Assembly (NCBI RefSeq): GCF_039523555.1
Contig: NZ_BAAAFN010000020.1
Location: 1-64,000, forward strand
Length of the DNA stretch: 64,000 bases
Direction of reading: 5' to 3'
From: Castellaniella daejeonensis
Lineage (GTDB): Bacteria > Pseudomonadota > Gammaproteobacteria > Burkholderiales > Burkholderiaceae_B
Made by a program: the position numbers and the translations under genes. The notes below the pieces were generated by a model, which was not told the DNA's origin, did not search any database, and saw only the letters and a program-made list of their open reading frames with translations. Position 1 is the stretch's first letter. The number at the start of each line of letters is the position of its first letter. Shown here one piece after another: positions 6,017 to 16,451 of this stretch.

Positions 6017-6359
6017 CATCACCCTGCTGCCGTGCCCAATGTGCGGCAAAACCGACCTGGACCACAATGACTATCTCCACACTGACGGAGTGATGCGCGT
6101 CCGTTGTGCGTGGTGCCACTGCGAAGCTCCGGAAAGCGCCTGGAACCGCCGCGCCGCAGTCGAAGCAGACCGCAAGCGCAGGGGTGAGCCGGTGGGGTAC
6201 TTGGTGGAGCTGGATGGTCGAGATACGTATGTATCAGCAGACCGCACAGTGCGAGACGCGCACCTTACCTATGGGTGGAGGCCGGTATATGCCGCCCCAC
6301 AACCAGCCGAGCCGGTGAAGGCGCCGAGCGACGAACATTTGATAGAAACAGGGTGCTAG
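6000..6359 (+). CDS. Lar-like zinc-ribbon protein (restriction-alleviation family)
   Basis: The 119-residue product starts at ATG 6000 after GAGGAAGG. The pattern LLPCPMCG (residues about 9-16), CAWCHCEA (about 36-43) and then AWNRRAA matches the Lar restriction-alleviation family, in which two CxxC knuckles precede a W-N-R-R motif. The C-terminal tail (VGYLVELDGRDTY...) is an extension seen in some phage versions. Family members were first described as moderating type I restriction; most phage members are uncharacterised, so the function is tentative. Confidence 0.65.
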   Translation: MTTKTDITLLPCPMCGKTDLDHNDYLHTDGVMRVRCAWCHCEAPESAWNRRAAVEADRKRRGEPVGYLVELDGRDTYVSADRTVRDAHLTYGWRPVYAAPQPAEPVKAPSDEHLIETGC

Positions 6360-6387
6360 CGTCGGTTGGCATCGACAGGAGTACATC

Positions 6388-7455
6388 ATGTCAATCCGAT
6401 TGCGTAACGGCGTCTGGCACGTCGATTTCCGCGCGCCAAGCGGCCAAAGAGTTAGACACTCTGCTGGCACGTCGGACAAAAAGCAGGCGCAGGAATATCA
6501 CGACCGCCTGAAGGCGCAGCTCTGGCGACAATCAAAACTCGGGGAACAACCGGACCGCACCTACGATGAGGCGGCGATCCGGTTTCTGGCCGCCTGCGAA
6601 GGTCAGTCAGATTACGACTCCAAGGCCCGCTACATCGAATACTGGCGCCAGTATCTGGGGCGCCTGGCAATCGGGCAAATCACGGCAGACGACATCCTGG
6701 GCAATCTGCCCACGCACAGGACGCACAAGCACAAGGGGCCCACACCCCTGAAGCCTGCGACGAAAAACCGCTACTTGGCGACGATCCGCACGATGCTGAA
6801 TATGTGCGCCACCTGGGGCTGGATCATCAAGGCCCCGCACCTGCCAGCGATGAAGGAGCCGAAGCGGCGCATCCGCTGGATCACACACGAGCAAGCCCAG
6901 CGGCTGATCGCGGCCATCCCTCAGCAATGGCTCAAGGATGCCTGCATTCTTGGCTTCGCCACGGGCATGCGCGAGGATGAGCTGTACGGCCTGGAATGGC
7001 CGCAGATCAACTTGCGGAATCGGTCAGCATGGGTCGAAGGCGATCAGGCGAAGTCGGGCCGGGCGCGGGCGATCCCGTTGAATGCCGACGCTCTGGCCGT
7101 GCTGAAAAGGCTGCAGCGCAAGGATGGCTACGTCCTGACCCGCAACGACAAGCGCATCAACGGCGGCGACGACCGCATGTTCGCCAAGGCTTGCACGGAT
7201 GCCGGCATCAGCAATTTCCGCTTCCACGATATCCGGCACACCTGGGCAAGCTGGCACGCCCAGGCCGGAACGCCTCTGCTTGTGCTGCAGAAGCTGGGCG
7301 GGTGGGAGACGCTGGATATGGTGATGAAGTACGCCCACCTAGCGCCCAGCCACTTGGAGGCCCACGCCGGTGCAGTCACGTTTTGGTCACATGAGGCCGA
7401 AACGAAAAAAGAAAACGGCATCCAGGATTGCGCCCTGAATGCCGTAGCTGTTTGA
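6388..7455 (+). CDS. int: Tyrosine-type site-specific integrase
   Basis: A 355-residue tyrosine recombinase. The N-terminal core-binding region (about 55-150) is followed by a catalytic domain with Arg195 (GMREDEL), Lys222 (AKSGRAR), His280 and Arg283 (HDIRHTWASW), Trp306 (GGW) and the nucleophile Tyr315 (MKYAHL): a complete active site. The stop codon lies 14 bases from the 3' end of tRNA-Ser, the usual position of integrases that insert into tRNA genes. It catalyses integration and excision of the element to its left. Confidence 0.92.
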   Translation: MSIRLRNGVWHVDFRAPSGQRVRHSAGTSDKKQAQEYHDRLKAQLWRQSKLGEQPDRTYDEAAIRFLAACEGQSDYDSKARYIEYWRQYLGRLAIGQITADDILGNLPTHRTHKHKGPTPLKPATKNRYLATIRTMLNMCATWGWIIKAPHLPAMKEPKRRIRWITHEQAQRLIAAIPQQWLKDACILGFATGMREDELYGLEWPQINLRNRSAWVEGDQAKSGRARAIPLNADALAVLKRLQRKDGYVLTRNDKRINGGDDRMFAKACTDAGISNFRFHDIRHTWASWHAQAGTPLLVLQKLGGWETLDMVMKYAHLAPSHLEAHAGAVTFWSHEAETKKENGIQDCALNAVAV

Positions 7456-7469
7456 TTTTATTGATGTTA

Positions 7470-7560
<91 letters not shown>

Positions 7561-7716
7561 GGGTACGACGCATTGCGAGTCGAGTCGCGCATCATAGCAT
7601 GAATCGGCGCAAGCTGCGGAAACGCCCGCAAAACGCCACACTCCGCAGATCCATTGCCCGTCCCTGCCTTCTGGCCTATAGTGGATTCAGGCATCAGAAG
7701 CAGCCGGAGGTCCGCC

Positions 7717-8076
7717 ATGAACATCCAAGCTCTGCATTTCGTGCTCGACATCGACGGCAACGGTTCGGTTGCCGGATGGGAAATCATCGACGCCCTGAAA
7801 TGGGGTTTCTCACTGCCAGGCCGCCTGATGGTCGAAGGCCTGGGAAACATCCCCTTCATCGCCCAGGCTTTCGGCATCCAGGCCTCGGCTGCAACAGGCT
7901 ACGCCAGTTTCCACAGCCTGCTGGCCACTGCCCTGAACCTGCTGTTCTGGGTGGGCTGCCTGGTCCTGGTCACGCGCATCGGCGCCGACCGCCCGGCCGC
8001 ACAGGCCGCCACGGACGAATCCGCCGGCACGGCCGGCATCCAGCATTACCGCGGCCCCAGGGCCCCCAAGACCTAG
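7717..8076 (+). CDS. Single-pass membrane protein with one EF-hand loop
   Basis: The 119-residue product starts at ATG 7717 behind CCGGAGG. Residues 11-22 read DIDGNGSVAGWE, a complete canonical EF-hand loop (D-x-D-x-N-G-x-V-x-x-x-E). A LPGRLMVEGLGNIPFIAQ segment follows, then one strong transmembrane helix at about residues 71-90 (ALNLLFWVGCLVLVT), and a polar tail. It lies between tRNA-Ser and convergent serS. It is probably an inner-membrane protein; calcium binding is inferred only from the loop. I know of similar hypothetical proteins in Alcaligenaceae but no function. Confidence 0.65.
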   Translation: MNIQALHFVLDIDGNGSVAGWEIIDALKWGFSLPGRLMVEGLGNIPFIAQAFGIQASAATGYASFHSLLATALNLLFWVGCLVLVTRIGADRPAAQAATDESAGTAGIQHYRGPRAPKT

Positions 8077-8090
8077 GGGCCCCGGCAAAC

Positions 8091-9428
<1,338 letters not shown>

Positions 9429-9547
9429 GGCGAGATGACGAAGATTCTTGAAAGGGGGTATTGTATTCAATCCCGCCTCCGCCCTGGCGGGGTCGCGCTG
9501 CGCGGCGTCCCGGGCGGCGGGCATTGCCTCAGGAAAGGAGACTTCAC

Positions 9548-10147
9548 ATGTCGAAAGTACTGGTTCTCTACCACTCGACCTACGGTCATATCGAAACCAT
9601 GGCTCAGGCCGTCGCCGAAGGGGCCCGTTCGGCGGGCGCCACGGTCGACATCAAGCGCGTGCCGGAACTGGTTCCCGAGGAAATCGCCCGCAAGTCCGGC
9701 TACAAGCTCGACCAGGCCGCGCCCATCGCCCAGGTCAAGGACCTGGCCGACTACGACGCCATCCTGATCGGCTGCGGCACCCGCTTCGGGCGCATGTGCT
9801 CGCAGATGGCGAATTTCCTGGACCAGGCCGGCGGCCTGTGGGCCAGCGGGCAATTGAACGGCAAGGTGGGCAGCGCGTTCAGCAGCACCGCCACGCAGCA
9901 CGGCGGCCAGGAAATGACGCTGTTCTCCATCATCGCGAACATGCTGCATTTCGGCTTCGTGGTGGTGGGCCTGCCCTACAGCTTCCAGGGCCAGATGCGC
10001 CTGGACGAGGTCACGGGCGGGGCGCCCTACGGCGCCACCACCATCGCCGGCGGCGATGGCTCTCGCAAGCCTTCTGCCAACGAACTGGACGCTGCACGCT
10101 TCCAGGGCAGGCACGTGGCCGAGGTGGCGAACAAGCTGTTCGGCTGA
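9548..10147 (+). CDS. wrbA: NAD(P)H:quinone oxidoreductase, WrbA family
   Basis: A 199-residue flavodoxin-fold protein. The FMN phosphate loop (YHSTYGHIETMA, residues 8-19), the flavin-contact segment (TRFGRMCSQMANFLD), STATQHGGQE and the terminal GGDGSRKPSANELDAARFQG are characteristic of WrbA. The tetrameric enzymes reduce quinones by two electrons, a protection against oxidative cycling. ATG 9548 follows AGGAGA. The gene is monocistronic, with a strong hairpin terminator just downstream. Confidence 0.95.
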   Translation: MSKVLVLYHSTYGHIETMAQAVAEGARSAGATVDIKRVPELVPEEIARKSGYKLDQAAPIAQVKDLADYDAILIGCGTRFGRMCSQMANFLDQAGGLWASGQLNGKVGSAFSSTATQHGGQEMTLFSIIANMLHFGFVVVGLPYSFQGQMRLDEVTGGAPYGATTIAGGDGSRKPSANELDAARFQGRHVAEVANKLFG

Positions 10148-10158
10148 CACGGCAAGCA

Positions 10159-10182
10159 AGGGGGGGCCGCACAGCCCCCCCT
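10159..10182. terminator. Hairpin between convergent wrbA and rarA
   Basis: AGGGGGGGC (10159-10167) and GCCCCCCCT (10174-10182) form a perfect 9-bp stem with a 6-base loop. It lies 12 bases after the wrbA stop and 3 bases before the rarA stop, so it can serve both transcripts. There is no long T-tract. Confidence 0.65.
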
Positions 10183-10184
10183 GG

Positions 10185-11570
10185 TTACTGCTTCTTCGCT
10201 TCTTCGTCCCAGGCCCGCAGCTGCGCCAGCTTTTCGCCGATCTTCAGTTCCAGGCCGCGCGGCACCGGCCGGTACCAGCCGGGTTCGTCCATGCCTTCGG
10301 GCAGGTAGGTTTCCCCGGCCGCGTAGGCGTTGGGCTCGTCATGGGCATAGCGGTAGGCGCGGCCGTAGCCCAGTTCCTTCATCAGCTTGGTTGGCGCATT
10401 GCGCAGGTGGACCGGCACTTCGCGGCTTCTGTCCTGCTTCACGAAGGCACGGGCCTGGTTGTAGGCCATGTAGCCGGCATTGCTCTTGGCGGCCACCGCC
10501 AGGTAGATCACGGCCTGCCCCAGCGCCAGTTCTCCTTCGGGCGAACCCAGCCGTTCGTAGGTCGCTGCCGCGTCGTTGGCGATCTGCAGGGCACGCGGGT
10601 CGGCCAGGCCGATATCTTCCCAGGCCATGCGCACGATGCGCCGCGCCAGGTAGCGGGGATCGGCGCCGCCATCCAGCATGCGCGTCAGCCAGTACAGGGC
10701 GGCGTCCGGGTGCGACCCGCGCACTGATTTGTGCAGCGCCGAGATCTGGTCGTAGAAGTTGTCCCCACCCTTGTCGAAGCGGCGGCTGTTCAGGGTAAGC
10801 GCGGTGCGGATGAAATCGGCGTCGATGCGCGTCGTGCCCGCCGCGCCCGCCGCAGTGGCGCACTGCTCCAGCAGGTTCAGGAAACGGCGCGCATCGCCAT
10901 CAGCGTAGCCCGCCAGGGTGTCGATGGCCGTCTCGTCGAATTCCAGGTGCCCCAGCCCCCCGGCGGTCCGGGCGCGGTCCAGCAGCTGGCGCAATTCATC
11001 GTCGGACAGCGGCTCGAGCACGTAGACCTGGGCGCGCGACAGCAGGGCGGAATTGACCTCGAAGGAAGGATTTTCCGTGGTCGCGCCGATGAAGGTCACC
11101 AGGCCCGATTCGGCATAGGGCAGCAGGGCGTCCTGCTGGGACTTGTTGAAGCGGTGGATCTCGTCCACGAACAGGATGGTGCGCCGCCCCGCCGCACGGT
11201 GCTGGCGGGCCAGATCGATGGCCGCGCGGATATCCTTGACGCCCGAGAAGACGGCCGACAGGGCGATGAACTCGCAGCCGAAGGCATCGGCCGTCAGGCG
11301 CGCCAGGGTCGTCTTGCCGACGCCGGGCGGTCCCCACAGGATCATGGAATGTGGCGTGCCGGATTCGAAGGCAAGTCGCAGCGGCCGGCCCGGTCCGAGC
11401 AGATGGACCTGGCCGATGACCTCGTCCAGCGAACGGGGGCGCAGCGACTCGGCCAGGGGCACGCCAGCCGTGCGGTCCCCGGCGGCATCGCCCTGCCCGC
11501 GCCCGGCGCCGGACTGCACGGCGCCCGCCAGATCCGGATCATCGCCCAGCAGATCGCCCTGCTTCGCCAT
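10185..11570 (-). CDS. rarA: Replication-associated recombination protein A (AAA+ ATPase)
   Basis: A 461-residue member of the RarA/MgsA/WRNIP1 family, clamp-loader-like ATPases that act at stalled forks. After a variable acidic N-terminus come LRPRSLDEVIGQ, Walker A GPPGVGKTT (from residue 80), Walker B LFVDEIHRFNKSQQDALL, the sensor region FIGATTENPSFEVN, and the C-terminal tetramerisation domain ending near PRGLELKIGEKLAQL. It follows lolA by six bases on the same strand, and this lolA-rarA arrangement is frequent in proteobacteria. serS is often close by, as here. Confidence 0.95.
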   Translation of the reverse strand: MAKQGDLLGDDPDLAGAVQSGAGRGQGDAAGDRTAGVPLAESLRPRSLDEVIGQVHLLGPGRPLRLAFESGTPHSMILWGPPGVGKTTLARLTADAFGCEFIALSAVFSGVKDIRAAIDLARQHRAAGRRTILFVDEIHRFNKSQQDALLPYAESGLVTFIGATTENPSFEVNSALLSRAQVYVLEPLSDDELRQLLDRARTAGGLGHLEFDETAIDTLAGYADGDARRFLNLLEQCATAAGAAGTTRIDADFIRTALTLNSRRFDKGGDNFYDQISALHKSVRGSHPDAALYWLTRMLDGGADPRYLARRIVRMAWEDIGLADPRALQIANDAAATYERLGSPEGELALGQAVIYLAVAAKSNAGYMAYNQARAFVKQDRSREVPVHLRNAPTKLMKELGYGRAYRYAHDEPNAYAAGETYLPEGMDEPGWYRPVPRGLELKIGEKLAQLRAWDEEAKKQ

Positions 11571-11576
11571 GGCAGC

Positions 11577-12299
11577 CTAGTCCATCTTCACGAGATCGGC
11601 GCCGTCGGGCACCGTGAACCGGAACTGCCCGGAAGAAATGTCGGGATTGGCCTTCAGGCCGGTGAAGACGATGCGCGACACCTGGCCAAAGGCGTCGAGC
11701 AGTTCGAGCCGCCGTGGCAGGCCGTCGGAAAAGGCGATGTCCGCATGGACGAAACCGGCATCCGGCGTCTTGGGGACGGCGCGCAGCCACTGCAGCCCAT
11801 CGCGGTCGGGCATGGTCTGCAGATCGAAGGCATCGCCCAGCGAACCCGAACCGAACAGCAGCGCGGCCGGCGAAGCGCCGACGGCCTGGCTGGCGCGCCG
11901 CTCGGTGACCTGCTCCAGGTCGGGGTCGTACTGGTAGACGTGCTGCCCATCGGACACGATCAACTGTTCATAAGGCGCACGGACTTCCCAGCGGAATTTT
12001 CCCGGCCGCTGAAAGGCGAAGGCGCCGCTTTGCGGTTTCTGGGCGGCGCCCTTGGCGTCGGTGCGTTCCTGGCTGAACTGGCCGGTGGCCGACTGGACAC
12101 GATCCACGAAGGACTGCAATTGCGCCCGGGCATCGGCCGCCAGGGCCAGGCCAGGCAGACAGGCCAGCAGCATGGCGGCGCAGGCGCCGCGCCAGCCGGA
12201 CAGGCACCGCGCCAGGCGGCCGGACCGCGGAACGCGAGAGGTGGAACGGAGGCCGCGTCGGACCGGATCACATTGCATGGCACACATCTTCATATCCAT
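11577..12299 (-). CDS. lolA: Outer-membrane lipoprotein carrier protein LolA
   Basis: A 240-residue periplasmic chaperone that takes lipoproteins from LolCDE to LolB. A basic region and hydrophobic signal peptide (ending about ALAADARAQL) precede the mature beta-barrel-like domain. Visible family motifs are ATGQFSQERTDAKG, PGKFRWEVRAPYEQLIVSDG and VYQYDPDLEQVTER. Several ATG codons lie in the first 20 residues and none has a good ribosome-binding site, so the start is uncertain; the usual signal-peptide length would favour a start further in. It lies between ftsK and rarA in one direction, likely one operon. Confidence 0.92.
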   Translation of the reverse strand: MDMKMCAMQCDPVRRGLRSTSRVPRSGRLARCLSGWRGACAAMLLACLPGLALAADARAQLQSFVDRVQSATGQFSQERTDAKGAAQKPQSGAFAFQRPGKFRWEVRAPYEQLIVSDGQHVYQYDPDLEQVTERRASQAVGASPAALLFGSGSLGDAFDLQTMPDRDGLQWLRAVPKTPDAGFVHADIAFSDGLPRRLELLDAFGQVSRIVFTGLKANPDISSGQFRFTVPDGADLVKMD

Positions 12300-12338
12300 C
12301 CGATTCGGGAATTCAGGCTGCCTGCCCGGACGGCAGGG

Positions 12339-14696
12339 TCAATCCTCGTCCACGCCCTTGTTGGCCGGCACCAGGATGTCGCGATTGCCGTTGGGCTGCT
12401 GGGGGGATACCAGCCCGGCCCGTTCCATCTGCTCGAGGATGCGGGCCGACCGGTTGTAGCCGATCCGCAGGTTGCGCTGCACGAAGGAAATCGAGGCCCG
12501 GCGGCTGCGCATCACGACTTCGACAGCCTGATCGTACAGCGGATCGCTTTCCGGGTCGGAGAAGCCCGTGACGGAACTGACGCCGTCGCCGGTTTCGCCC
12601 TCGACGGCGCCTTCGAGCAGGCCTTCGACGTAGTCCGGCTCGCCTTCGGCCCGGAGGGCCTCGACCACGCGGTGGACCTCGTCGTCATGCACGAAAGCGC
12701 CATGCACCCGCGTCGGCACGCTGGTGCCCGGCGGCTGGTAGAGCATGTCGCCCTGCCCCAGCAGGGTTTCGGCGCCCATCTGGTCCAGGATGGTGCGGGA
12801 ATCGACCTTGGACGAGACCTGGAACGCGATGCGCGTGGGGATGTTGGCCTTGATGAGGCCGGTAATGACGTCCACGCTGGGCCGCTGGGTGGCCAGGATC
12901 AGGTGGATGCCGGCAGCACGCGCCTTCTGAGCCAGCCGGGCGATGAGTTCCTCGACCTTCTTGCCCACGACCATCATCAGGTCTGCCAGTTCGTCGATCA
13001 CCACCACGATCATGGGCAGCGTGCCCAGGGGTTCGGGCGCATCGGGCGTGAGCGAGAAGGGATTGGGAATGGGCTCTTCGCGCTTCTGCGCCTCGCGGAT
13101 CTTGGTGTTGTAGCCCGCCAGGTTGCGCACCCCGAGCTTGCTCATGAGCTTGTAGCGCTTTTCCATTTCGGCCACGCACCAGTTCAGGGCGTTGGCCGCG
13201 TGGCGCATGTCGGTGACCACGGGCGCCAGCAGGTGGGGAATGCCTTCGTAGACGGACATTTCCAGCATCTTGGGATCGATCAGGATCAGGCGCACCTGGC
13301 TGGCGTCCGCCTTGTAGAGCAGCGACAGGATCATGGCGTTGATCCCGACCGATTTGCCCGAACCCGTGGTGCCCGCCACCAGCAAGTGGGGCATCTTCGC
13401 CAGGTCGGCCACCACCGGGTTGCCGGCGATGTCCTTGCCCAGCGCCATGGTCAGCAGGGACGCGCTGCTGTGGTAGACCTGGGACCCCAGGATTTCCGAC
13501 AGGCGCACCACCTGGCGGCGCGGGTTGGGCAATTCCAGCCCCATCAGGTTCTTGCCCGGTATGGTTTCCACCACCCGGATGCGCACCAGGCTGAGCGCGC
13601 GGGCCAGGTCCTTGGCCAGGTTGACGATCTGGCTGCCCTTGACGCCGGTGGCCGGTTCGATTTCGTAGCGCGTGATGACCGGCCCGGCCTGGGCGGCCAC
13701 GACGGTGACGCTGACGCCGAAATCGGACAGCTTCTTCTCGATCAGGCGCGAGGTGAATTCGATGGTTTCCGGGGAAACGGTTTCCTGCGAGGGCTCGACG
13801 GGATCCAGCAGCGACAGGGCCGGCAGGCTGCCCGCCATCGCGGGGTCTTCGCGCGCGGTGAACAGGGCCTGCTGCTTTTCCTGCTGGACGCGCGGCGACT
13901 TGGGCACGGAAGTGACGGTGGGCTCGATGCGCACCGGCTGCTCATGCACCAGCTGGGTCTGGCGGGTTTCGACGATTTCCTGGCGCTCGGCCTGCGCCGT
14001 GACGCCCACTCGGCGGTCTTGCCAGGCGTTCTTCAGATCCCACAGGCGGCGCCAGGCAAGCTCGATGGCATAGCCGACGCGCTCGGAGACGTTGAGCCAC
14101 GAAAAACCGAAGAACAGGCTGGAACCCATCACGATGAAGGCCAGCAGCAGCAGGGTGCTGCCCGCCCCGCCCAACAGCTGGGCCAGGCCGTCGGCCAGCA
14201 GCCGGCCGAGCTGGCCGCCCGCCCCGGCGGGCAGGCCGGCGCCCCAGGCTTTCAGCCGCAGGGCCTCGATCCCCATGCAGCCCAGAAACAGCAGGGTATA
14301 GCCGATGCCGACTTCCCAGCGCACGCGGGGCAGCAGTTCCGGGACCCGGTTGGGCAGAACCGCACGCGACAGGCGGTAGAAGCCGGCCGCCACCCGGCGC
14401 AACAGCAGCAGCACCAGCAACCAGGCGGATGCGCCGCACAGGTACAGCAGCAGGTCGGCGACGTAGGCGCCGAAGGTGCCGCCCCAGTTGCGCACGGTGC
14501 CGCCATGGACGGAATGGGACCAGCCCGGATCGGTGCGGGTCCAGGTGGCCAGCACCAGGACCAGCCAGCACGCCAGGGCGGCAAGCAGCACCCAGCGGGC
14601 CTCGCGGAACAGGCCCGACAGGCGTGTCTGCAGGGGCGAGGGGCCGTTGCGCACGTTGCGGGAGGAGCGTGTGGGGGTCGCCGGAATTCTTGCCAT
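12339..14696 (-). CDS. ftsK: DNA translocase FtsK
   Basis: A 785-residue septal DNA pump that resolves chromosome dimers through XerCD at dif. The N-terminus has about four transmembrane segments (residues about 30-200). A short linker leads to the RecA-like motor with Walker A GTTGSGKS (442-449) and Walker B-type VVVIDELADLMMV. The gamma winged-helix domain (about 715-775, RRASISFVQRNLRIGYNRSA) reads KOPS. The linker is much shorter than in E. coli, as in many betaproteobacteria. It is divergent from trxB across only 45 bases. Confidence 0.96.
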   Translation of the reverse strand: MARIPATPTRSSRNVRNGPSPLQTRLSGLFREARWVLLAALACWLVLVLATWTRTDPGWSHSVHGGTVRNWGGTFGAYVADLLLYLCGASAWLLVLLLLRRVAAGFYRLSRAVLPNRVPELLPRVRWEVGIGYTLLFLGCMGIEALRLKAWGAGLPAGAGGQLGRLLADGLAQLLGGAGSTLLLLAFIVMGSSLFFGFSWLNVSERVGYAIELAWRRLWDLKNAWQDRRVGVTAQAERQEIVETRQTQLVHEQPVRIEPTVTSVPKSPRVQQEKQQALFTAREDPAMAGSLPALSLLDPVEPSQETVSPETIEFTSRLIEKKLSDFGVSVTVVAAQAGPVITRYEIEPATGVKGSQIVNLAKDLARALSLVRIRVVETIPGKNLMGLELPNPRRQVVRLSEILGSQVYHSSASLLTMALGKDIAGNPVVADLAKMPHLLVAGTTGSGKSVGINAMILSLLYKADASQVRLILIDPKMLEMSVYEGIPHLLAPVVTDMRHAANALNWCVAEMEKRYKLMSKLGVRNLAGYNTKIREAQKREEPIPNPFSLTPDAPEPLGTLPMIVVVIDELADLMMVVGKKVEELIARLAQKARAAGIHLILATQRPSVDVITGLIKANIPTRIAFQVSSKVDSRTILDQMGAETLLGQGDMLYQPPGTSVPTRVHGAFVHDDEVHRVVEALRAEGEPDYVEGLLEGAVEGETGDGVSSVTGFSDPESDPLYDQAVEVVMRSRRASISFVQRNLRIGYNRSARILEQMERAGLVSPQQPNGNRDILVPANKGVDED

Positions 14697-14741
14697 CGCA
14701 TCATTATAATTGCGGGGTCAATATCGAACGGATTTTCAGCG
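14697..14741. promoter_or_regulatory. Short divergent promoter region ftsK/trxB
   Basis: Only 45 bases separate the two starts. ATTATAAT (14703-14710) is self-complementary, so it offers a TATAAT -10 on both strands. No clear -35 is visible. Divergent promoters must overlap here or extend into the coding regions. Confidence 0.35.
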
Positions 14742-15701
14742 ATGTCCAGCGCAAAACACGCCAAACTGATGATTCTCGGGTCAGGCCCCGCGGGCTACAC
14801 GGCCGCCGTCTACGCCGCGCGCGCCAACCTGTCCCCGGTGCTGGTCACCGGCCTGGAACAGGGCGGTCAGCTGATGACCACCACCGAGGTCGACAACTGG
14901 CCGGCCGACGTCGCCGGCGTCCAGGGCCCCGACCTGATGCAGCGCTTCATGGAACACGCCCAGCGCTTCAACACGGAAATGGTGTTCGACCACATCGCGA
15001 GCGTGGACCTGTCCAAGCGGCCCTTCACGCTGACCGGCGACACGGGCGCAACCTACACCTGCGACGCGCTGATCATCGCCACGGGCGCCTCGGCACAATA
15101 CCTGGGCCTGCCGTCCGAGCAATCCTTCATGGGCCGCGGCGTGTCGGCCTGCGCCACCTGCGACGGCTTCTTCTACAAGAACCAGGACGTGGTCGTGGTC
15201 GGCGGCGGCAACACCGCCGTCGAAGAAGCCCTGTACCTGTCCAACATCTGCCGCACCGTCACCCTGGTGCACCGCCGCGACAAGTTCCGCGCCGAGCCGA
15301 TCCTGGTCGACAAGCTGATGGAAAAGGTCGAACACGGCAACATGCGCCTGGCGCTGTTCCGCGAACTGGACGAGGTCCTGGGCGACGATACCGGAGTCAC
15401 CGGCGTGCGCCTGCGCGACAATCGCAGCGGCACGACCGAGGAACTCGCCGTCACCGGCGTCTTCATCGCCATCGGCCACAAACCCAACACGGCGATCTTC
15501 GAAGGCCAACTCGCCATGGAAAATGGCTATATCGTCACCCGCAGCGGCCTGCAGGGCCTGGCCACCATGACTTCCGTGCCCGGCGTCTTCGCCGCGGGCG
15601 ACGTGCAGGATCACGTCTACCGCCAGGCCATCACCAGCGCCGGCACCGGCTGCATGGCGGCCCTGGACGCCCAACGCTGGCTGGAGAACGAAGGCCTCTA
15701 A
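14742..15701 (+). CDS. trxB: Thioredoxin reductase
   Basis: A 319-residue FAD/NADPH oxidoreductase that reduces thioredoxin. The FAD-binding motif GSGPAGYTAAVYAARA is near the N-terminus, the redox pair is CATC (SACATCDGFFY), the NADPH site is GGGNTAVEEALYLSNI, and the C-terminal FAD motif GVFAAGDVQDHVYRQAI closes the protein. The ATG at 14742 is preferred to a much longer open frame upstream, which is an antisense artefact of ftsK. The Smr gene starts at the base after its stop codon. Confidence 0.97.
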   Translation: MSSAKHAKLMILGSGPAGYTAAVYAARANLSPVLVTGLEQGGQLMTTTEVDNWPADVAGVQGPDLMQRFMEHAQRFNTEMVFDHIASVDLSKRPFTLTGDTGATYTCDALIIATGASAQYLGLPSEQSFMGRGVSACATCDGFFYKNQDVVVVGGGNTAVEEALYLSNICRTVTLVHRRDKFRAEPILVDKLMEKVEHGNMRLALFRELDEVLGDDTGVTGVRLRDNRSGTTEELAVTGVFIAIGHKPNTAIFEGQLAMENGYIVTRSGLQGLATMTSVPGVFAAGDVQDHVYRQAITSAGTGCMAALDAQRWLENEGL

Positions 15702-16394
15702 GTGAAGACAGCCAAGTCTTCCCTGGCCGACCTGCGCCGCCTGCGCGCCGAAGCGGCCGCCGCGCCGCCGCCCGCCAGCACACCGCCAGCGGCGGCCCAG
15801 CCGCCCAGGCCGGCCGCGATCCCGGCACTGGATCCGGCCGACCGCGCCCTGTTCCGCCAGGCCATGCGTTTCGTGCAGCCCCTGCCCGACCATGGCCCCC
15901 GTGCCCGGGCCGGCGGGCCGCAGCGCGATCCCGAACCCCTGCTGCAGGCCCGGCGCCTGCATGCGCAGGGCGCTGCCGAAGCACGGACGGCGGCCCCGCC
16001 CGCCCACCGGCAACGGCGCAAGCCCCCCGCCTTCGATCCCGAAGCCGGCGCCTTCCTGCAGGCGGGCTGCGGCCCGGACCTGCTGCGCGGACTGCGGCGC
16101 GGCAAATGGATCCCACAGGCATCCCTGGACCTGCACGGCAGCACCCTGGAACAGTCCATCGAACGCCTGGACCGGTTCCTGGCATCCTGCCTGGAACACG
16201 ACATCCGCTGCGTGCGCATCATCCATGGCAAGGGCATCGGATCGCGCCAGGGCGAACCCGTCCTGAAGGATGCGGTCCGCCGGCACCTGTGCCGCCTGGA
16301 AGCCGTCCAGGCCTGGGTCCAGTGCGGCGAGCACGATGGCGGCGAAGGCGCGCTGCACGCCTTGCTGCGCCTGGCCCCCGCAGGGCGGGACTGA
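15702..16394 (+). CDS. Smr-domain protein
   Basis: The 230-residue product starts at GTG directly after the trxB stop (TAA-GTG), so its translation is probably coupled to trxB. The N-terminal 90 residues are alanine/proline-rich and low-complexity. The C-terminal Smr domain shows LDLHG (142-146) and IHGKG (174-178), the two signature motifs of the MutS2-type Smr nuclease fold, as in YdaL/SmrB-like proteins that cleave mRNA or branched DNA. Which substrate applies here cannot be told. The gene order trxB-smr is common in this group. Confidence 0.85.
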   Translation: MKTAKSSLADLRRLRAEAAAAPPPASTPPAAAQPPRPAAIPALDPADRALFRQAMRFVQPLPDHGPRARAGGPQRDPEPLLQARRLHAQGAAEARTAAPPAHRQRRKPPAFDPEAGAFLQAGCGPDLLRGLRRGKWIPQASLDLHGSTLEQSIERLDRFLASCLEHDIRCVRIIHGKGIGSRQGEPVLKDAVRRHLCRLEAVQAWVQCGEHDGGEGALHALLRLAPAGRD

Positions 16395-16451
16395 GCAAGC
16401 CGCCCCGGCCCGGTCCGGCAACGCGTCCTCTTTCTTTTCCGGAGCATTCCG

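Noticed and set aside
12339..14696. FtsK considered as an element-borne Tra/FtsK translocase
   Set aside because: It has the full core architecture with gamma domain, lies next to lolA and trxB, and shows host-like composition.
10731..15701. A very long plus-strand open frame of 1656 codons ending with trxB
   Set aside because: It runs antisense through rarA, lolA and ftsK. Only its last 319 codons are trxB. Long antisense frames are expected in GC-rich DNA.
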